NCBI GenBank assembly: GCA_964555735.1
Contig: CAZKTS010000127.1
Coordinates: 1 to 39,002 of the forward strand
Reading direction: 5' to 3'
Source: CAZKTS01 sp964555735
Lineage (GTDB): Bacteria; Actinomycetota; Acidimicrobiia; IMCC26256; PALSA-555
Length of the DNA: 39,002 nucleotides
The translations under genes and the position numbers were made by a program. Every line of letters begins with the position of its first letter. Within the stretch, counting starts at the first letter, position 1. The notes below the pieces were generated by a model, which saw only the letters and a program-made list of their open reading frames with translations, ran no database searches and was not told the DNA's origin. Below are positions 17,564-25,380 of the stretch, piece after piece.

Positions 17564-18553
17564 GTGCGCGCGATCACCCAAGACCGGTATGGATCGGCCG
17601 AGGTGCTGCAGCTCGCAGACATCGAGGCACCGACGATCGCCGCGAACGAGGTGCTCGTCCGCGTGCGGGCTGCCGGACTCGACCGAGGAACCTGGCACTC
17701 GATGTCCGGGCTGCCGTACCTCATGCGGATCATGGGCTTCGGGTTCCGACGGCCCAAGAACCCGGTGGCCGGTCTCGACGTGGCGGGCACGGTCGAGGCC
17801 GTCGGTGCGGACGTGCGCGACTTCGCGGTCGGGGACGAGGTGTTCGGCATCAGCCGCGGCTCGTTCGCAGAGCACGCGGCGGTGCGTCAGGAGAAGCTGG
17901 CGCCGAAGTCGGCCGCCCTCGACTTCGAGCACGCCGCGGTTGTGCCCATCTCGGGTGGCACCGCCCTGCAAGCCCTGCGGGAGTCCGGCCGGATCGCGGC
18001 CGGTCAGCACGTCCTGATCATCGGCGCGTCGGGAGGCGTCGGGAGCTACGCGGTCCAGCTCGCCAAGGCGTTCGGCGCCGAGGTCACCGGTGTGTGCAGC
18101 ACGGCAAAGGTCGATCTCGTGCGCTCGCTCGGTGCCGACCACGTCATCGACTACACGCGCGAGTTCTTCGGCGATTCGGGCACCCGGTACGACCTGATCA
18201 TCGACATCGGCGGGAACACCACGTTGCGCCGCCTCCGACGAGCGCTCACCGCGCGCGGGACGCTGGTCATCGTCGGCGGCGAAGCCGGCGGGAAGTGGAC
18301 CGGTGGCTTCGGTCGGAGCCTCCGCGCACCACTCCTCTCGCTGTTCGTGCGCCAGCGCCTGACGATGCTCGCGTCCAAGGAGCACCGTCGCTTCTTCGAG
18401 CCCGTCGCCGCCCTCATCGAATCCGGCCAGGTCAGGCCCAGCATCGATGCGAGCTACCCGCTCGAGCAGGTGCCTGAGGCCATGCAGCGGCTGGAGGCCG
18501 GCGAGGTGCGGGGCAAGATCGCCATCACCGTCTCGGACTCGCCGTCACCCTGA
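17564..18553 (+). CDS. NAD(P)-dependent alcohol dehydrogenase/quinone reductase-like MDR protein
   Basis: A 329-residue medium-chain reductase starting at GTG 17564, with GAGGGG six bases upstream. It has the GroES-like domain (NEVLVRVRAAGLDRGTWH, then PVAGLDVAGTVEAVG), the nucleotide-binding loop IIGASGGVGSYAVQLAKAFG and the DLIIDIGGNTTLRRLRRAL strand. No catalytic zinc ligands are visible, so it falls with zinc-free reductases for enones or quinones. It is related to, but clearly different from, the gene at 7951. The 3' end overlaps the convergent beta-lactamase-like gene by 9 bp. Confidence 0.88.
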   Translation: MRAITQDRYGSAEVLQLADIEAPTIAANEVLVRVRAAGLDRGTWHSMSGLPYLMRIMGFGFRRPKNPVAGLDVAGTVEAVGADVRDFAVGDEVFGISRGSFAEHAAVRQEKLAPKSAALDFEHAAVVPISGGTALQALRESGRIAAGQHVLIIGASGGVGSYAVQLAKAFGAEVTGVCSTAKVDLVRSLGADHVIDYTREFFGDSGTRYDLIIDIGGNTTLRRLRRALTARGTLVIVGGEAGGKWTGGFGRSLRAPLLSLFVRQRLTMLASKEHRRFFEPVAALIESGQVRPSIDASYPLEQVPEAMQRLEAGEVRGKIAITVSDSPSP

Positions 18554-19633
18554 CGTCGACGCGGCCTCGGCGCACGCGGCGGCGACGATCGCCTCGTGGT
18601 CGTAGGTCGTGGCGTTGCCCATGACCACGACGCCGCGACCCGCTTCCGGGTAGACGCGCAGGCAGGTCCAGAAGCCGGCGCCGCCGCCCAGATGCTCGAC
18701 GTAGTCGTCGGGTCGGTCCTTGCCGCGTCGGAACCAGCCCAGCCCGACCTCGAAGTTGCGGCCGCGCGCCACGATGTCGCGCATCGAGCGCGCCGCCTCG
18801 GGCGACAGGATCCGTGTGCCGTCGAGCTCGCCGTCGCGCAGATGCGCACGAAGGAAGCGAGCCGCGTCGTCGGCCGGGCCGACCAGACCGCCGTAGGCCG
18901 CACCGTTGACGTAGAAGTGGTGGAGCTCGCGGAACCGGCCGCGCCTCGGGCCGAGGATCGCGCGCGGGATCAACGCGGGCATCAAGATCCCGGGAAGCGT
19001 CCCGCGACGCTGGTAGGGCTGCGCCCACCCCGCGGCGTCGAGCGCGACGAAGGCGGTGTCCTGCATCCCGAGCGGCGCCAGCACGTGCCGCCCGACGTAC
19101 TGCTCGAACGGCTCCCCGGACACGCGGGTCACCACTTCGCCGAGCACCAGGTAGCCCACGTTCGTGTAGGCCGCACGATCGCCGGGCTCGGCGCGCAACC
19201 GTCGTGATCGGCTCAGCACCGACTCGACGAACTGGCTGCGCTCGGGCCCGGGCACCGACGCCGCGTGCACCCAGCGCAGCGGCAGCGGATTGCCGATGCC
19301 CGAGCTGTGCGACAGGAGGTGGCGCGTGGTGATCCGCCGTGCGTGCTCGGTCGGGCGGAGGGAGCCCACTGGCTCGTAGAGCTCGGTGACCGGTGCGTCG
19401 AGGTCGAGTCGGCCCTGGTCGGCGAGCTGCACCGCGGCGGTCGCCGTGACCAGCTTGGTCATCGAGAACCAGTTGCACGCGTGCGCGGGCGTCATGGCCG
19501 TGTGCGTGGCGAGCTCGGCGTGCCCGAACCCCTGGCGGTGCACGACGCGCTCGGTGTCGGCGACCACCACGGCCAGCCCGGGCACCGTTCGTCCCACCTC
19601 AACGGCTGCGGCAGTCTCCAACGTCTCTGGCAT
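18545..19633 (-). CDS. Serine hydrolase of the beta-lactamase/penicillin-binding family
   Basis: A 362-residue class C-type serine hydrolase (esterase, D-aminopeptidase or lactonase branch). The nucleophile motif is S57-M-T-K60, the second motif Y156-T-N158 in YTNVGYLVLGEVV, and the third is HLGGGAGF near the C-terminus, in place of K-T-G. DLDAPVTELYEP and HLLSHSSGIG are typical of the family. No signal peptide is visible, which favours a cytosolic esterase over a resistance enzyme. I used the ATG at 19633; a GTG at 19651 is in frame. It is divergent from the dihydrofolate-reductase-like gene and convergent with the reductase upstream of it. Confidence 0.86.
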   Translation of the reverse strand: MPETLETAAAVEVGRTVPGLAVVVADTERVVHRQGFGHAELATHTAMTPAHACNWFSMTKLVTATAAVQLADQGRLDLDAPVTELYEPVGSLRPTEHARRITTRHLLSHSSGIGNPLPLRWVHAASVPGPERSQFVESVLSRSRRLRAEPGDRAAYTNVGYLVLGEVVTRVSGEPFEQYVGRHVLAPLGMQDTAFVALDAAGWAQPYQRRGTLPGILMPALIPRAILGPRRGRFRELHHFYVNGAAYGGLVGPADDAARFLRAHLRDGELDGTRILSPEAARSMRDIVARGRNFEVGLGWFRRGKDRPDDYVEHLGGGAGFWTCLRVYPEAGRGVVVMGNATTYDHEAIVAAACAEAASTSG

Positions 19634-19726
19634 GGCGGGAGATGATGGCACCGGACCGATGAGGATCGGCGGCAGCGCCGGTCTGATGTGTCGTCGGCGC
19701 CCGGCCGCACCTCAGGGAGAGCAGCG

Positions 19727-20284
19727 ATGAGACCGCTTCGGTACACGATCAACGTCACCCTCGACGGCTGTTGCGATCATCGCGTCGGGGTGCCGGACGA
19801 CGAGTCGCATCAGTACTGGGCCGAGAGCCTGGCGCGCGCCGATGCCCTGCTCTTCGGCCGGGTGACCTACCAGATGATGGAGGAGGCCTGGCGGCGCCCG
19901 GCCGACGGCAACTGGCCCGAGTGGATGCCGGACTGGATGGTCCCGTTCGCCGAGACGATCGACGCCGCGCCGAAGTACGTCGTCTCGACAACGCTCGACG
20001 AGGTGGACTGGAACGCGGAGCTCATCCGCGGTGACCTCGCCGCCGCGGTGCAGGAGCTCAAGGAGCAGCCCGGCGACGGCTTGTTCACGGGTGGCCTGAC
20101 CCTCGGGTTGGCTCTCGCGAACCTGGGCTTGATCGACGAGTACGAGTTCCTCGTGCTGCCCGTCCTGGCCGGTCACGGACCGACGCTGTTCGCCGGTCTC
20201 CACGAGGTGCAGCGGCTCCAGCTCGTGCGCCGCCACGAGCTCAGGTCCGGCGCGGTCGCGCTGCGGTACGTGCCCACTCGATGA
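19727..20284 (+). CDS. Dihydrofolate reductase-like (RibD C-terminal domain) protein
   Basis: A 185-residue protein of the RibD_C/DHFR-like fold. It begins RYTINVTLDGCCDH, the family's first strand with the usual LDG turn, then ARADALLFGRVTYQMM, the NADPH-binding strand and helix, and FTGGLTLGLALANLGLIDEYEF near residue 125. These stand-alone domains are NADPH-dependent reductases whose substrates are mostly unknown; they are not the folate enzyme FolA. AGGGAGA upstream of ATG 19727 is a strong ribosome binding site. Confidence 0.88.
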   Translation: MRPLRYTINVTLDGCCDHRVGVPDDESHQYWAESLARADALLFGRVTYQMMEEAWRRPADGNWPEWMPDWMVPFAETIDAAPKYVVSTTLDEVDWNAELIRGDLAAAVQELKEQPGDGLFTGGLTLGLALANLGLIDEYEFLVLPVLAGHGPTLFAGLHEVQRLQLVRRHELRSGAVALRYVPTR

Positions 20285-20306
20285 CGTCGAGCCGGAGACC
20301 CCTGCG

Positions 20307-21386
20307 TCAGAGATCCGAGACGAGGACCGGGATGCCGGTCTCGGCACTCCGGTATGCGGCCTCCACCAACCGATGTGCCTCCAACGCATCGGTGCAGCCG
20401 GGCTTCGGCGCGGTGCCCGTTGCGAGCGCGCGTGCGAACGCCCGATGCGCGAGGTACTGGTAGACGAAGACGTTGCGATCGGGATCGAGCCCGTCGCGCT
20501 CGAACGTCTCGCGGCGAAGTGCGTCGCAATCGATCCGCTCGGCCGGGCCGGTCGCGCCTTTCGTGAGAAGGCTGTCTTCGGGCGCGCCGACGAGGAAGTC
20601 GGTGGTTGCCTCGAGCGCGCCCCGCTCGAAGAAGAGCTCGAGCCGGCGCTCCTCCCGATCCGTCACGCCGTTGAAGATCGTGAGCAGCGTGCCCACGACC
20701 CCACTCTCGTGCTCGATGGTGAGCGCAGCGGTGTCCTCGACGTCGTACCCGAACACGTGGCGCGAGAGCGCGTGCACACGCCGCACCGGGCCGAAGAGCC
20801 AGCACGCGATGTCACAGGAGTGGATCGAGTGCTCGAGCAACGCTCCCCCGCCGGCTTCCGACGCCTGTGAACGCCACGAGGTGTGCCCGTCGACGACGGC
20901 GCCGGTCGGCCAGAACTGGTCGTCGCGAATCAGATACCCCATCGGTGCGCCGAAGCGCTGATCCGACACCGCGTCATGCGCGAACCGGATGATCGGATGG
21001 AAACGCGACTGGAAACCCACCTGCGCGGGGATCCCCGCGCCGACCACCGCATCGACGATCTCGACGACGGTGTCGTAGTGCGGGGCGAGCGGCTTCTCGG
21101 TGAACAGCGGCTTCCCCGCGGCAACGACCGAGAGGATCAGGTCGCGGTGAAGACGAGTCGGAGCCACGACGACCACCGCGTCGACCTCGGGATCACCGAT
21201 GAGCTCGTTCCCGGTCGTGTACCGCCGCTCCACCGTGCCGGCGATGCTCGCCACTCGCTCCATCCCTGCCGGGTCGGGGTCGGCAACGGCCACCAGGCAC
21301 GCGTCCCCGTCGTCCCCAAGGAACCTGAGCGCAGCAGCGTGCGCTTGCGCGATCTGCCCACAGCCGATCATCCCGAGACGCAGCAC
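20307..21386 (-). CDS. Gfo/Idh/MocA family oxidoreductase
   Basis: A 359-residue NAD(P)-dependent sugar or inositol dehydrogenase. The Rossmann start is RLGMIGCGQIAQAHAAAL (GxGxxA), and FTEKPLA near residue 100 carries the catalytic Lys of the EKP motif. The C-terminal domain contains GGGALLEHSIHSCDIACWLFG, the conserved D-x-x-x-W region with His. The substrate cannot be told. The GTG at 21386 has a GGGGGG-type ribosome site just upstream. It is divergent from a second, different member of the same family with only 49 bp between them, so the two are probably co-regulated. Confidence 0.88.
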   Translation of the reverse strand: MLRLGMIGCGQIAQAHAAALRFLGDDGDACLVAVADPDPAGMERVASIAGTVERRYTTGNELIGDPEVDAVVVVAPTRLHRDLILSVVAAGKPLFTEKPLAPHYDTVVEIVDAVVGAGIPAQVGFQSRFHPIIRFAHDAVSDQRFGAPMGYLIRDDQFWPTGAVVDGHTSWRSQASEAGGGALLEHSIHSCDIACWLFGPVRRVHALSRHVFGYDVEDTAALTIEHESGVVGTLLTIFNGVTDREERRLELFFERGALEATTDFLVGAPEDSLLTKGATGPAERIDCDALRRETFERDGLDPDRNVFVYQYLAHRAFARALATGTAPKPGCTDALEAHRLVEAAYRSAETGIPVLVSDL

Positions 21387-21401
21387 CCGACCCCCCAAAC
21401 G

Positions 21402-21428
21402 TGACACCGACGTCAGGGACGGTAGCGT
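21402..21428 (+). promoter_or_regulatory. Dyad and promoter between divergent oxidoreductase genes
   Basis: The 49-bp gap (21387-21435) contains the inverted repeat TGAC-ACCGAC-GTCA (21402-21415). On the plus strand GTGACA (21401-21406) and TAGCGT (21423-21428), 16 bp apart, read as -35 and -10. The -10 ends 7 bp before the GTG at 21436, which suggests a leaderless mRNA. The dyad overlaps the spacer and could be an operator acting on both genes. The regulator is not in this window. Confidence 0.4.
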
Positions 21429-21435
21429 CTGGCCC

Positions 21436-22539
21436 GTGAGCCAGTCGCCGACGAGCGACCCGAAGGTCCCGACGGACCGCCCGACGCGGGTCGGCATCCT
21501 CGGGCTCGGGCAGATCTACAACCTCAACATCACCGCCTATCGCGACTTCCCCGACGCCGAGGTGGTGGCCCTCTGCGACCTCGATCCCGCCAAGCTCGCG
21601 GCCCGAGGCGAGGAGTGGCCGGCGGCGAGGCAGTTCACCGATCTCGGTGCGTTCCTCACGCACGACATGGACGTCGTGGAGGTGCTGGTGCCGTCGCCGT
21701 TCCACTGCGACGTCGTGTGCCAGGTGCTCGACGCGGGCTTCCACGTGAACCTGCAGAAGCCGATGGCGCACAACCTGGAGCAGGCCGACCGCATGATCGC
21801 TGCGGCGCGCGCCTCGGGGCGCGTGCTGCGCGTGATGGAGAACTACCTGTTCTACGAACCGCTCCGGGTCCTCAAGGACGTGGTGGAGTCCGGCGAGATC
21901 GGCGAGCCAGCCGGCCTGCACCTCAAGATGGTCGCCACCGGCAACGGCGGATGGGACGTGCCGTTCGAGACGTGGCAGTGGCAGTTCGAGCAGACGGCCG
22001 ACGCCGGCGGGATCCTGATCTACGACGACGGGTGGCACAAGTTCTCGGTCGCGCGCTGGCTCTTCGGGCCGGTGCGCGAGGTGATGGCGTGGATCGGCAC
22101 CACCGAGGTGGGGCCCGGGATCACCATCGACGCGCCGACCACGGTGATGTGGAAGCACGAGAACGGGCTGCGCGGCGTGTGGGACATCACGTTCGCACCG
22201 GACATGCTCACGCCGTCGCGCTACTACTCGAACGACGAGCGCTTCGAGGTGCAAGGACGCAAGGGCTTCGTCCGCGTCAATCGTTGCACCGCGCGCGTGA
22301 TGCAGGAGCCATCGGTCGAGGTGTACGTGGACGGCATCAGCCGCTCGCACCACGCACTCGACGACGACTGGGCGTCGTCGTTTCGCGACTCCTCACGCTC
22401 GTTCATCCGCTGGCTGCGTGGCGACCCGGCCGGCGAGCTGCTGTGGTCCGACACCGAGGCCCGCGCCGTGATGCAGTTCCTCGCCGCCGCGCGCGAGTCG
22501 TCGGCACGCAACGCGCCCGTGACGATCACGGAGGGCTGA
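21436..22539 (+). CDS. Gfo/Idh/MocA family oxidoreductase
   Basis: A 367-residue member of the family with RVGILGLGQIYNLNITAY as nucleotide-binding start and NLQKPMAHN where the catalytic EKP usually sits (Gln replaces Glu, Lys kept). The C-terminal half has DAGGILIYDDGWHKFSVARWLFG, the conserved Asp/His region for substrate binding. Such enzymes oxidise or epimerise sugars and cyclitols. It starts a tight run with two VOC proteins (1-bp gap, then ATGA overlap), indicating one operon. The short spacing to the -10 at 21423 fits a leaderless start at GTG 21436. Confidence 0.88.
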   Translation: MSQSPTSDPKVPTDRPTRVGILGLGQIYNLNITAYRDFPDAEVVALCDLDPAKLAARGEEWPAARQFTDLGAFLTHDMDVVEVLVPSPFHCDVVCQVLDAGFHVNLQKPMAHNLEQADRMIAAARASGRVLRVMENYLFYEPLRVLKDVVESGEIGEPAGLHLKMVATGNGGWDVPFETWQWQFEQTADAGGILIYDDGWHKFSVARWLFGPVREVMAWIGTTEVGPGITIDAPTTVMWKHENGLRGVWDITFAPDMLTPSRYYSNDERFEVQGRKGFVRVNRCTARVMQEPSVEVYVDGISRSHHALDDDWASSFRDSSRSFIRWLRGDPAGELLWSDTEARAVMQFLAAARESSARNAPVTITEG

Positions 22540-22540
22540 G

Positions 22541-22924
22541 ATGGCCGTCACCGGAATGGCGAACCTAGCGGTGAAGGTGGCCGACCTCGATGCCGCGGTC
22601 GCGTTCTACGAGGGCGCCGGCGCCGAAGTGCGCGATCGGATGGTCTGGAACGGCTCCGAGCGCGCCGACGTCTACCTCGGGCCGATCATGATCACGCTCT
22701 TCACGCGGGCGATCTACGAGGACGACGTGGCCCTCCCCGCCGAGGGCTTCCTCCACCCCGCGCTCTTCACCGACGACCTCGACCGAGAGCTCGAGGGCCA
22801 CACGGTCGTGTGGGGACCTGCGATCGTGTCGGGCACGTTCGGGACGCGGCGCATCGCATTCGTCGAGGCGCCCGGCGGCATCAGGCTGGAGTTCATGGAG
22901 CAGCTGGAGGAGCCGGCCGGATGA
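22541..22924 (+). CDS. VOC family (glyoxalase/dioxygenase fold) protein
   Basis: A 127-residue vicinal-oxygen-chelate protein. It shows the double beta-alpha-beta-beta-beta pattern: MANLAVKVADLDAAVAFYEGAG, then ADVYLGPIMITLF, HPALFTDDLDRELEG and RIAFVEAPGGIRLEFMEQ. The final Glu in RLEFME is the usual metal ligand; the first-strand His is replaced by Asn/Ala (ANLAV), so the metal site is incomplete or different. It is probably an isomerase, lyase or binding partner in the pathway of the preceding oxidoreductase. It is translationally coupled to its neighbours. Confidence 0.85.
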   Translation: MAVTGMANLAVKVADLDAAVAFYEGAGAEVRDRMVWNGSERADVYLGPIMITLFTRAIYEDDVALPAEGFLHPALFTDDLDRELEGHTVVWGPAIVSGTFGTRRIAFVEAPGGIRLEFMEQLEEPAG

Positions 22925-23301
22925 GGGTCACCCGAGTCGGCCACGTGAGCGTGAACGTCGAAGGCTCACTCGAGGAGACCCGCGACTTCTACGCCGACCT
23001 CTTCGAGCTCGGTGATGTCGACCGCCCGGACATCCCGGGGGTCGGCGGGCACTGGCACGCGCTCGGCGACACCGAGCTGCATCTCGTGGATGCGCCGTCA
23101 CGGGGTGTCGGCATCGACCCCACGGGACCGCACTTCTGCGTCTTCGTCGACGACCTCGACGCCGCGATCGCGGAGCTCGACGATCGGGGCATCGAGTATG
23201 TCCGCGGCGCCCAGGGCACGGTCGTGCAGATCTGGGTCACCGACCCCGCCGGCAACACCGTCGAGATCCAACAGGAGCGACACGACGCGGTCGGTCGATG
23301 A
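22921..23301 (+). CDS. VOC family protein with complete His/Glu metal site
   Basis: A 126-residue VOC protein. RVTRVGHVSVNVEGSLEETRDFY opens the first module with His8, LHLVDAP and PHFCVFVDDLDAAIAEL give the central His, and GNTVEIQQE the closing Glu, so the metal site looks intact. This fits a glyoxalase, epimerase or extradiol-type enzyme. The ATG at 22921 overlaps the previous stop. It is the last gene of this operon. The next 114 bp mark a switch to the stress-gene region. Confidence 0.87.
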   Translation: MRVTRVGHVSVNVEGSLEETRDFYADLFELGDVDRPDIPGVGGHWHALGDTELHLVDAPSRGVGIDPTGPHFCVFVDDLDAAIAELDDRGIEYVRGAQGTVVQIWVTDPAGNTVEIQQERHDAVGR

Positions 23302-23345
23302 GATCGAGACGCTCGACGGGTGTCGACGTAGATATCGGCACTCAC
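23302..23345 (-). pseudogene. Possible truncated 5' end of an unknown gene
   Basis: On the minus strand, about 70 bp after the stop of the small gene at 23416, GAGAGGAG precedes a GTG at 23345 with ideal spacing, and the frame begins VSADIYVDT. After some 14 codons the DNA meets the 3' end of the oppositely oriented VOC gene, and the frame merely continues antisense to it. A strong ribosome site with no gene behind it suggests that a third gene of the DksA operon was cut when the island joined this locus. The evidence is thin. Confidence 0.25.
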
Positions 23346-23415
23346 GGCGGACTCCTCTCGTTGGGGACATTCGTTGACGCGCCGTTCGACGCGGTCCATG
23401 GTGGGCACTCCGGAT

Positions 23416-23637
23416 CTACGCGGGGACGGCGCGTGCCGCGCGCTCGAGCGCGGTGAGCGCGCGGGTTGCGCGGATGTCGCTGGCGTCTGCGTGGAGGCGA
23501 ACCAGGAACGGCATGCGTGCGCAGTGGAGGCTGTCCGTTCTTCCGTCTGCCGCTTCGACGAGCGCGGTGACGACGTCCTCGTGACGGCTCCCGCGCGTCA
23601 GCCGCTCGGCAAGGTCGCTGAGCACTTCGGCAGTCAC
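23416..23637 (-). CDS. Small helical protein of unknown function
   Basis: A 73-residue protein from GTG 23637 to the TAG at 23416. It is not a family I recognise. It is predicted mostly helical: TAEVLSDLAERLTRG, EDVVTALVEAADG, then a His/Arg-containing middle (LHCARMPFLVRLHADASD) and a C-terminal helix ATRALTALERAARAV. Third codon positions are strongly G/C, which supports real coding. It starts 4 bp after the stop of the DksA/TraR-type gene, so the two are almost certainly co-expressed. Confidence 0.6.
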   Translation of the reverse strand: MTAEVLSDLAERLTRGSRHEDVVTALVEAADGRTDSLHCARMPFLVRLHADASDIRATRALTALERAARAVPA

Positions 23638-23641
23638 GGCG

Positions 23642-24061
23642 TCACCGTTGCCTTCGGTCGCGCTCGCCGGACGTCTGGCATCCGATGCACAGGTCCACCT
23701 GCGGAAGTGCGCGGAGGCGGTCGTGCCCGATGTTGCGCCCACAGGCGGCGCAGATGCCATAGGTCCCGTCATCGAGACGCCCGAGCGCGCGCTCGACGTC
23801 TTCGAGCAGGCCCTGCGATGCAGCATCGAGGGCGACTCGCAGCTCGACGCTGATCTGTCGCGTCGCCAGCTCGGATTCGCCGTGACCGAGCGTGGCCGTC
23901 GCGGTCTGGATGTCGTCGACATCGTCGTCGAACTCGGCAACGCGCCGGCGCAGCGCCTGACGTTGACGTTCGAGCAGTGTGCGGGCCTGGTCCAGCGAGT
24001 CACACCGGACCGGCGACCCGCCGACCATCTTTCGCTCCAGGCCCTGTGCCATGGCAGTCAT
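23642..24061 (-). CDS. DksA/TraR-type zinc-finger protein
   Basis: A 139-residue protein with a coiled-coil N-terminal half (about 21-100) and a four-cysteine zinc finger at the C-terminus: Cys104-x2-Cys107 in GICAACGRNI and Cys125-x2-Cys128 in DLCIGCQ. DksA and TraR enter the RNA polymerase secondary channel and modulate transcription during stress; actinobacterial relatives are often less well understood. The DxxDxA coiled-coil tip of true DksA is not clear here. The ATG at 24061 has GGAGG eight bases upstream, which decides the start against longer frames. It is divergent from the KaiC-XRE-cupin regulator. Confidence 0.85.
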   Translation of the reverse strand: MTAMAQGLERKMVGGSPVRCDSLDQARTLLERQRQALRRRVAEFDDDVDDIQTATATLGHGESELATRQISVELRVALDAASQGLLEDVERALGRLDDGTYGICAACGRNIGHDRLRALPQVDLCIGCQTSGERDRRQR

Positions 24062-24165
24062 CGCGGTACCTCCGGGTCGGGTGCTCGGTCGCGTCGGCAT
24101 CGAGCAGGTTCTATGGCAGTCAACCCTTTCGCTACTCATCCTCACCCATAGGATTAGCATTGCTT

Positions 24166-25326
24166 ATGACCCGCCACGGACCTGCTGCTCCGGGCTTCCC
24201 TGCAATCAGCAGCGGTGTCGCGGACCTCGACGACCTCCTCGGCGGACTCCTCATGGGCGACAACGTCGTCTGGGTGAGCGACGACGCCTCGACCGTGGCT
24301 CGACTCGAGGAGGCGTTCCTCCGCGCCGGAGTCGGCAACAAGCTCAGGTGCAGCTACGTCACGACCACCGATCCACCCGATGAGGTGACCGCACGGGTGG
24401 GTGGCGATGTCACCGTCTATGACGCGCGCGCCGGCCAGGCCTTCGCAGATCCGCTGATGTTGGAACAGACACTCGTCGAGGACGCACGAGTCTCGCCCGG
24501 CGAGGTCGTCGTCGATGGACTCGATGTCTTTGCGCGCCGCTGGGGCATGGACCGAGCGCTCGGGCTCTTCAGCCGTGTGTGCCCCCAGCTCTTCGATCTC
24601 GGCGCGATCGCCTATTGGCGCGCACCGCGACGTGCGCTTGGTGCACAGTTCCTCGAAGGGGTACGAAAGGTCACCCAGTGCGTCCTCGAGATCGACGGGG
24701 ACCAACTGCACGTGCGTAAGGCCGAAGGCCATCGACGTGGGGTTCAGGGTCAGATCGTGCGAATCACGCTGGACGCCGCAGGGATGCCGCGGTTACACGA
24801 AGAACGTGCGCTCGGGCGCCTCGCGCGGGGGTTGTCCCGCGTGCGAGCACAACGACACCTGACCCAGGCGGAACTTGCGCGGCTCGCCGGCGTGTCGGCG
24901 AGCGCTATCTCCCAAGCCGAAGCGGGGCGCCGAGGACTGTCCTTGGACACGGTGGTCGGCCTCTCCGAACAGCTCCAGGTGTCGATCGACACGCTCCTCG
25001 GACACGACCCGGACGCCGATTACGTGCTCGCCCGCCGGGATCGTGGGAACGGCGCTCCGCAGCGCACGCCACTGTTTGACGACCCAGCCGTAGGACTGCG
25101 CGCCCACCTCATCCACCTCCGCGCCGGAGAAGCGGGGGTCCCGCACATCTCGCACAAGGGCCTCGAGCTCATCGTCGGGGCATTCGGCCTCGTCCAGCTG
25201 GACCTCGGCTCGGACATGCCGGTGATTCGGGCTGGCGATGCGGTGCTCGCGACCAAGGTCCCAGTCAGAGGGTGGCGAAACCTGCTCGCAGAACCAGCCC
25301 GCCTGGTCTGGGTTCTGCGCGACTGA
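24166..25326 (+). CDS. Fusion regulator: degenerate KaiC/RecA-like domain, XRE HTH and cupin
   Basis: A 386-residue three-part protein. Residues 15-210 follow the KaiC/RecA-like layout (SGVADLDDLLGGLLMGDNVVWVSDD, then GEVVVDGLDVFARRW as the Walker-B-like strand), but the Walker A GxxxxGK[ST] is gone: the loop reads VSDDASTVARLE. Residues 218-280 form an XRE helix-turn-helix (LTQAELARLAGVSASAISQAEAG). Residues 305-386 form a cupin with HISHKGLELIVGAFG and IRAGDAV. It is likely a DNA-binding regulator sensing a small ligand through the cupin or the dead ATPase domain. TAGGAT at about 24150 could be a -10, giving a short leader before ATG 24166. Confidence 0.8.
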   Translation: MTRHGPAAPGFPAISSGVADLDDLLGGLLMGDNVVWVSDDASTVARLEEAFLRAGVGNKLRCSYVTTTDPPDEVTARVGGDVTVYDARAGQAFADPLMLEQTLVEDARVSPGEVVVDGLDVFARRWGMDRALGLFSRVCPQLFDLGAIAYWRAPRRALGAQFLEGVRKVTQCVLEIDGDQLHVRKAEGHRRGVQGQIVRITLDAAGMPRLHEERALGRLARGLSRVRAQRHLTQAELARLAGVSASAISQAEAGRRGLSLDTVVGLSEQLQVSIDTLLGHDPDADYVLARRDRGNGAPQRTPLFDDPAVGLRAHLIHLRAGEAGVPHISHKGLELIVGAFGLVQLDLGSDMPVIRAGDAVLATKVPVRGWRNLLAEPARLVWVLRD

Positions 25327-25349
25327 GGGATCCCTCGCTCACTGAATTT

Positions 25350-25367
25350 CTCTAGTAACTGATGGTA
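25350..25367 (+). promoter_or_regulatory. Island motif copy D, upstream of alkA-like gene
   Basis: The 18-mer CTCTAGTAACTGATGGTA matches the shared pattern TTCTAG-N6-GTRGAA at most left-half positions and the TGG of the right half. It sits 13 bp before the ATG at 25381 and overlaps TAGTTT (25366-25371), a plausible -10 for a nearly leaderless transcript. It is the weakest of the six copies. Confidence 0.45.
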
Positions 25368-25380
25368 GTTTCGTTGCAGG

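Noticed and set aside
16606..18477. Long Pro-rich plus-strand frame
   Set aside because: It is the antisense of the glycine-rich gene (Gly codons read as Pro) and then overlaps the reductase gene in another frame.
22989..23408. Minus-strand frame over the second VOC gene
   Set aside because: Apart from the short possible gene start at 23302-23345, it is antisense to the VOC protein with no domain.
24120..24165. TCCT-N7-AGGA dyad upstream of the KaiC-XRE-cupin gene as an operator
   Set aside because: Four-base arms are too short to be more than chance, and the 18-bp island motif is not found here.
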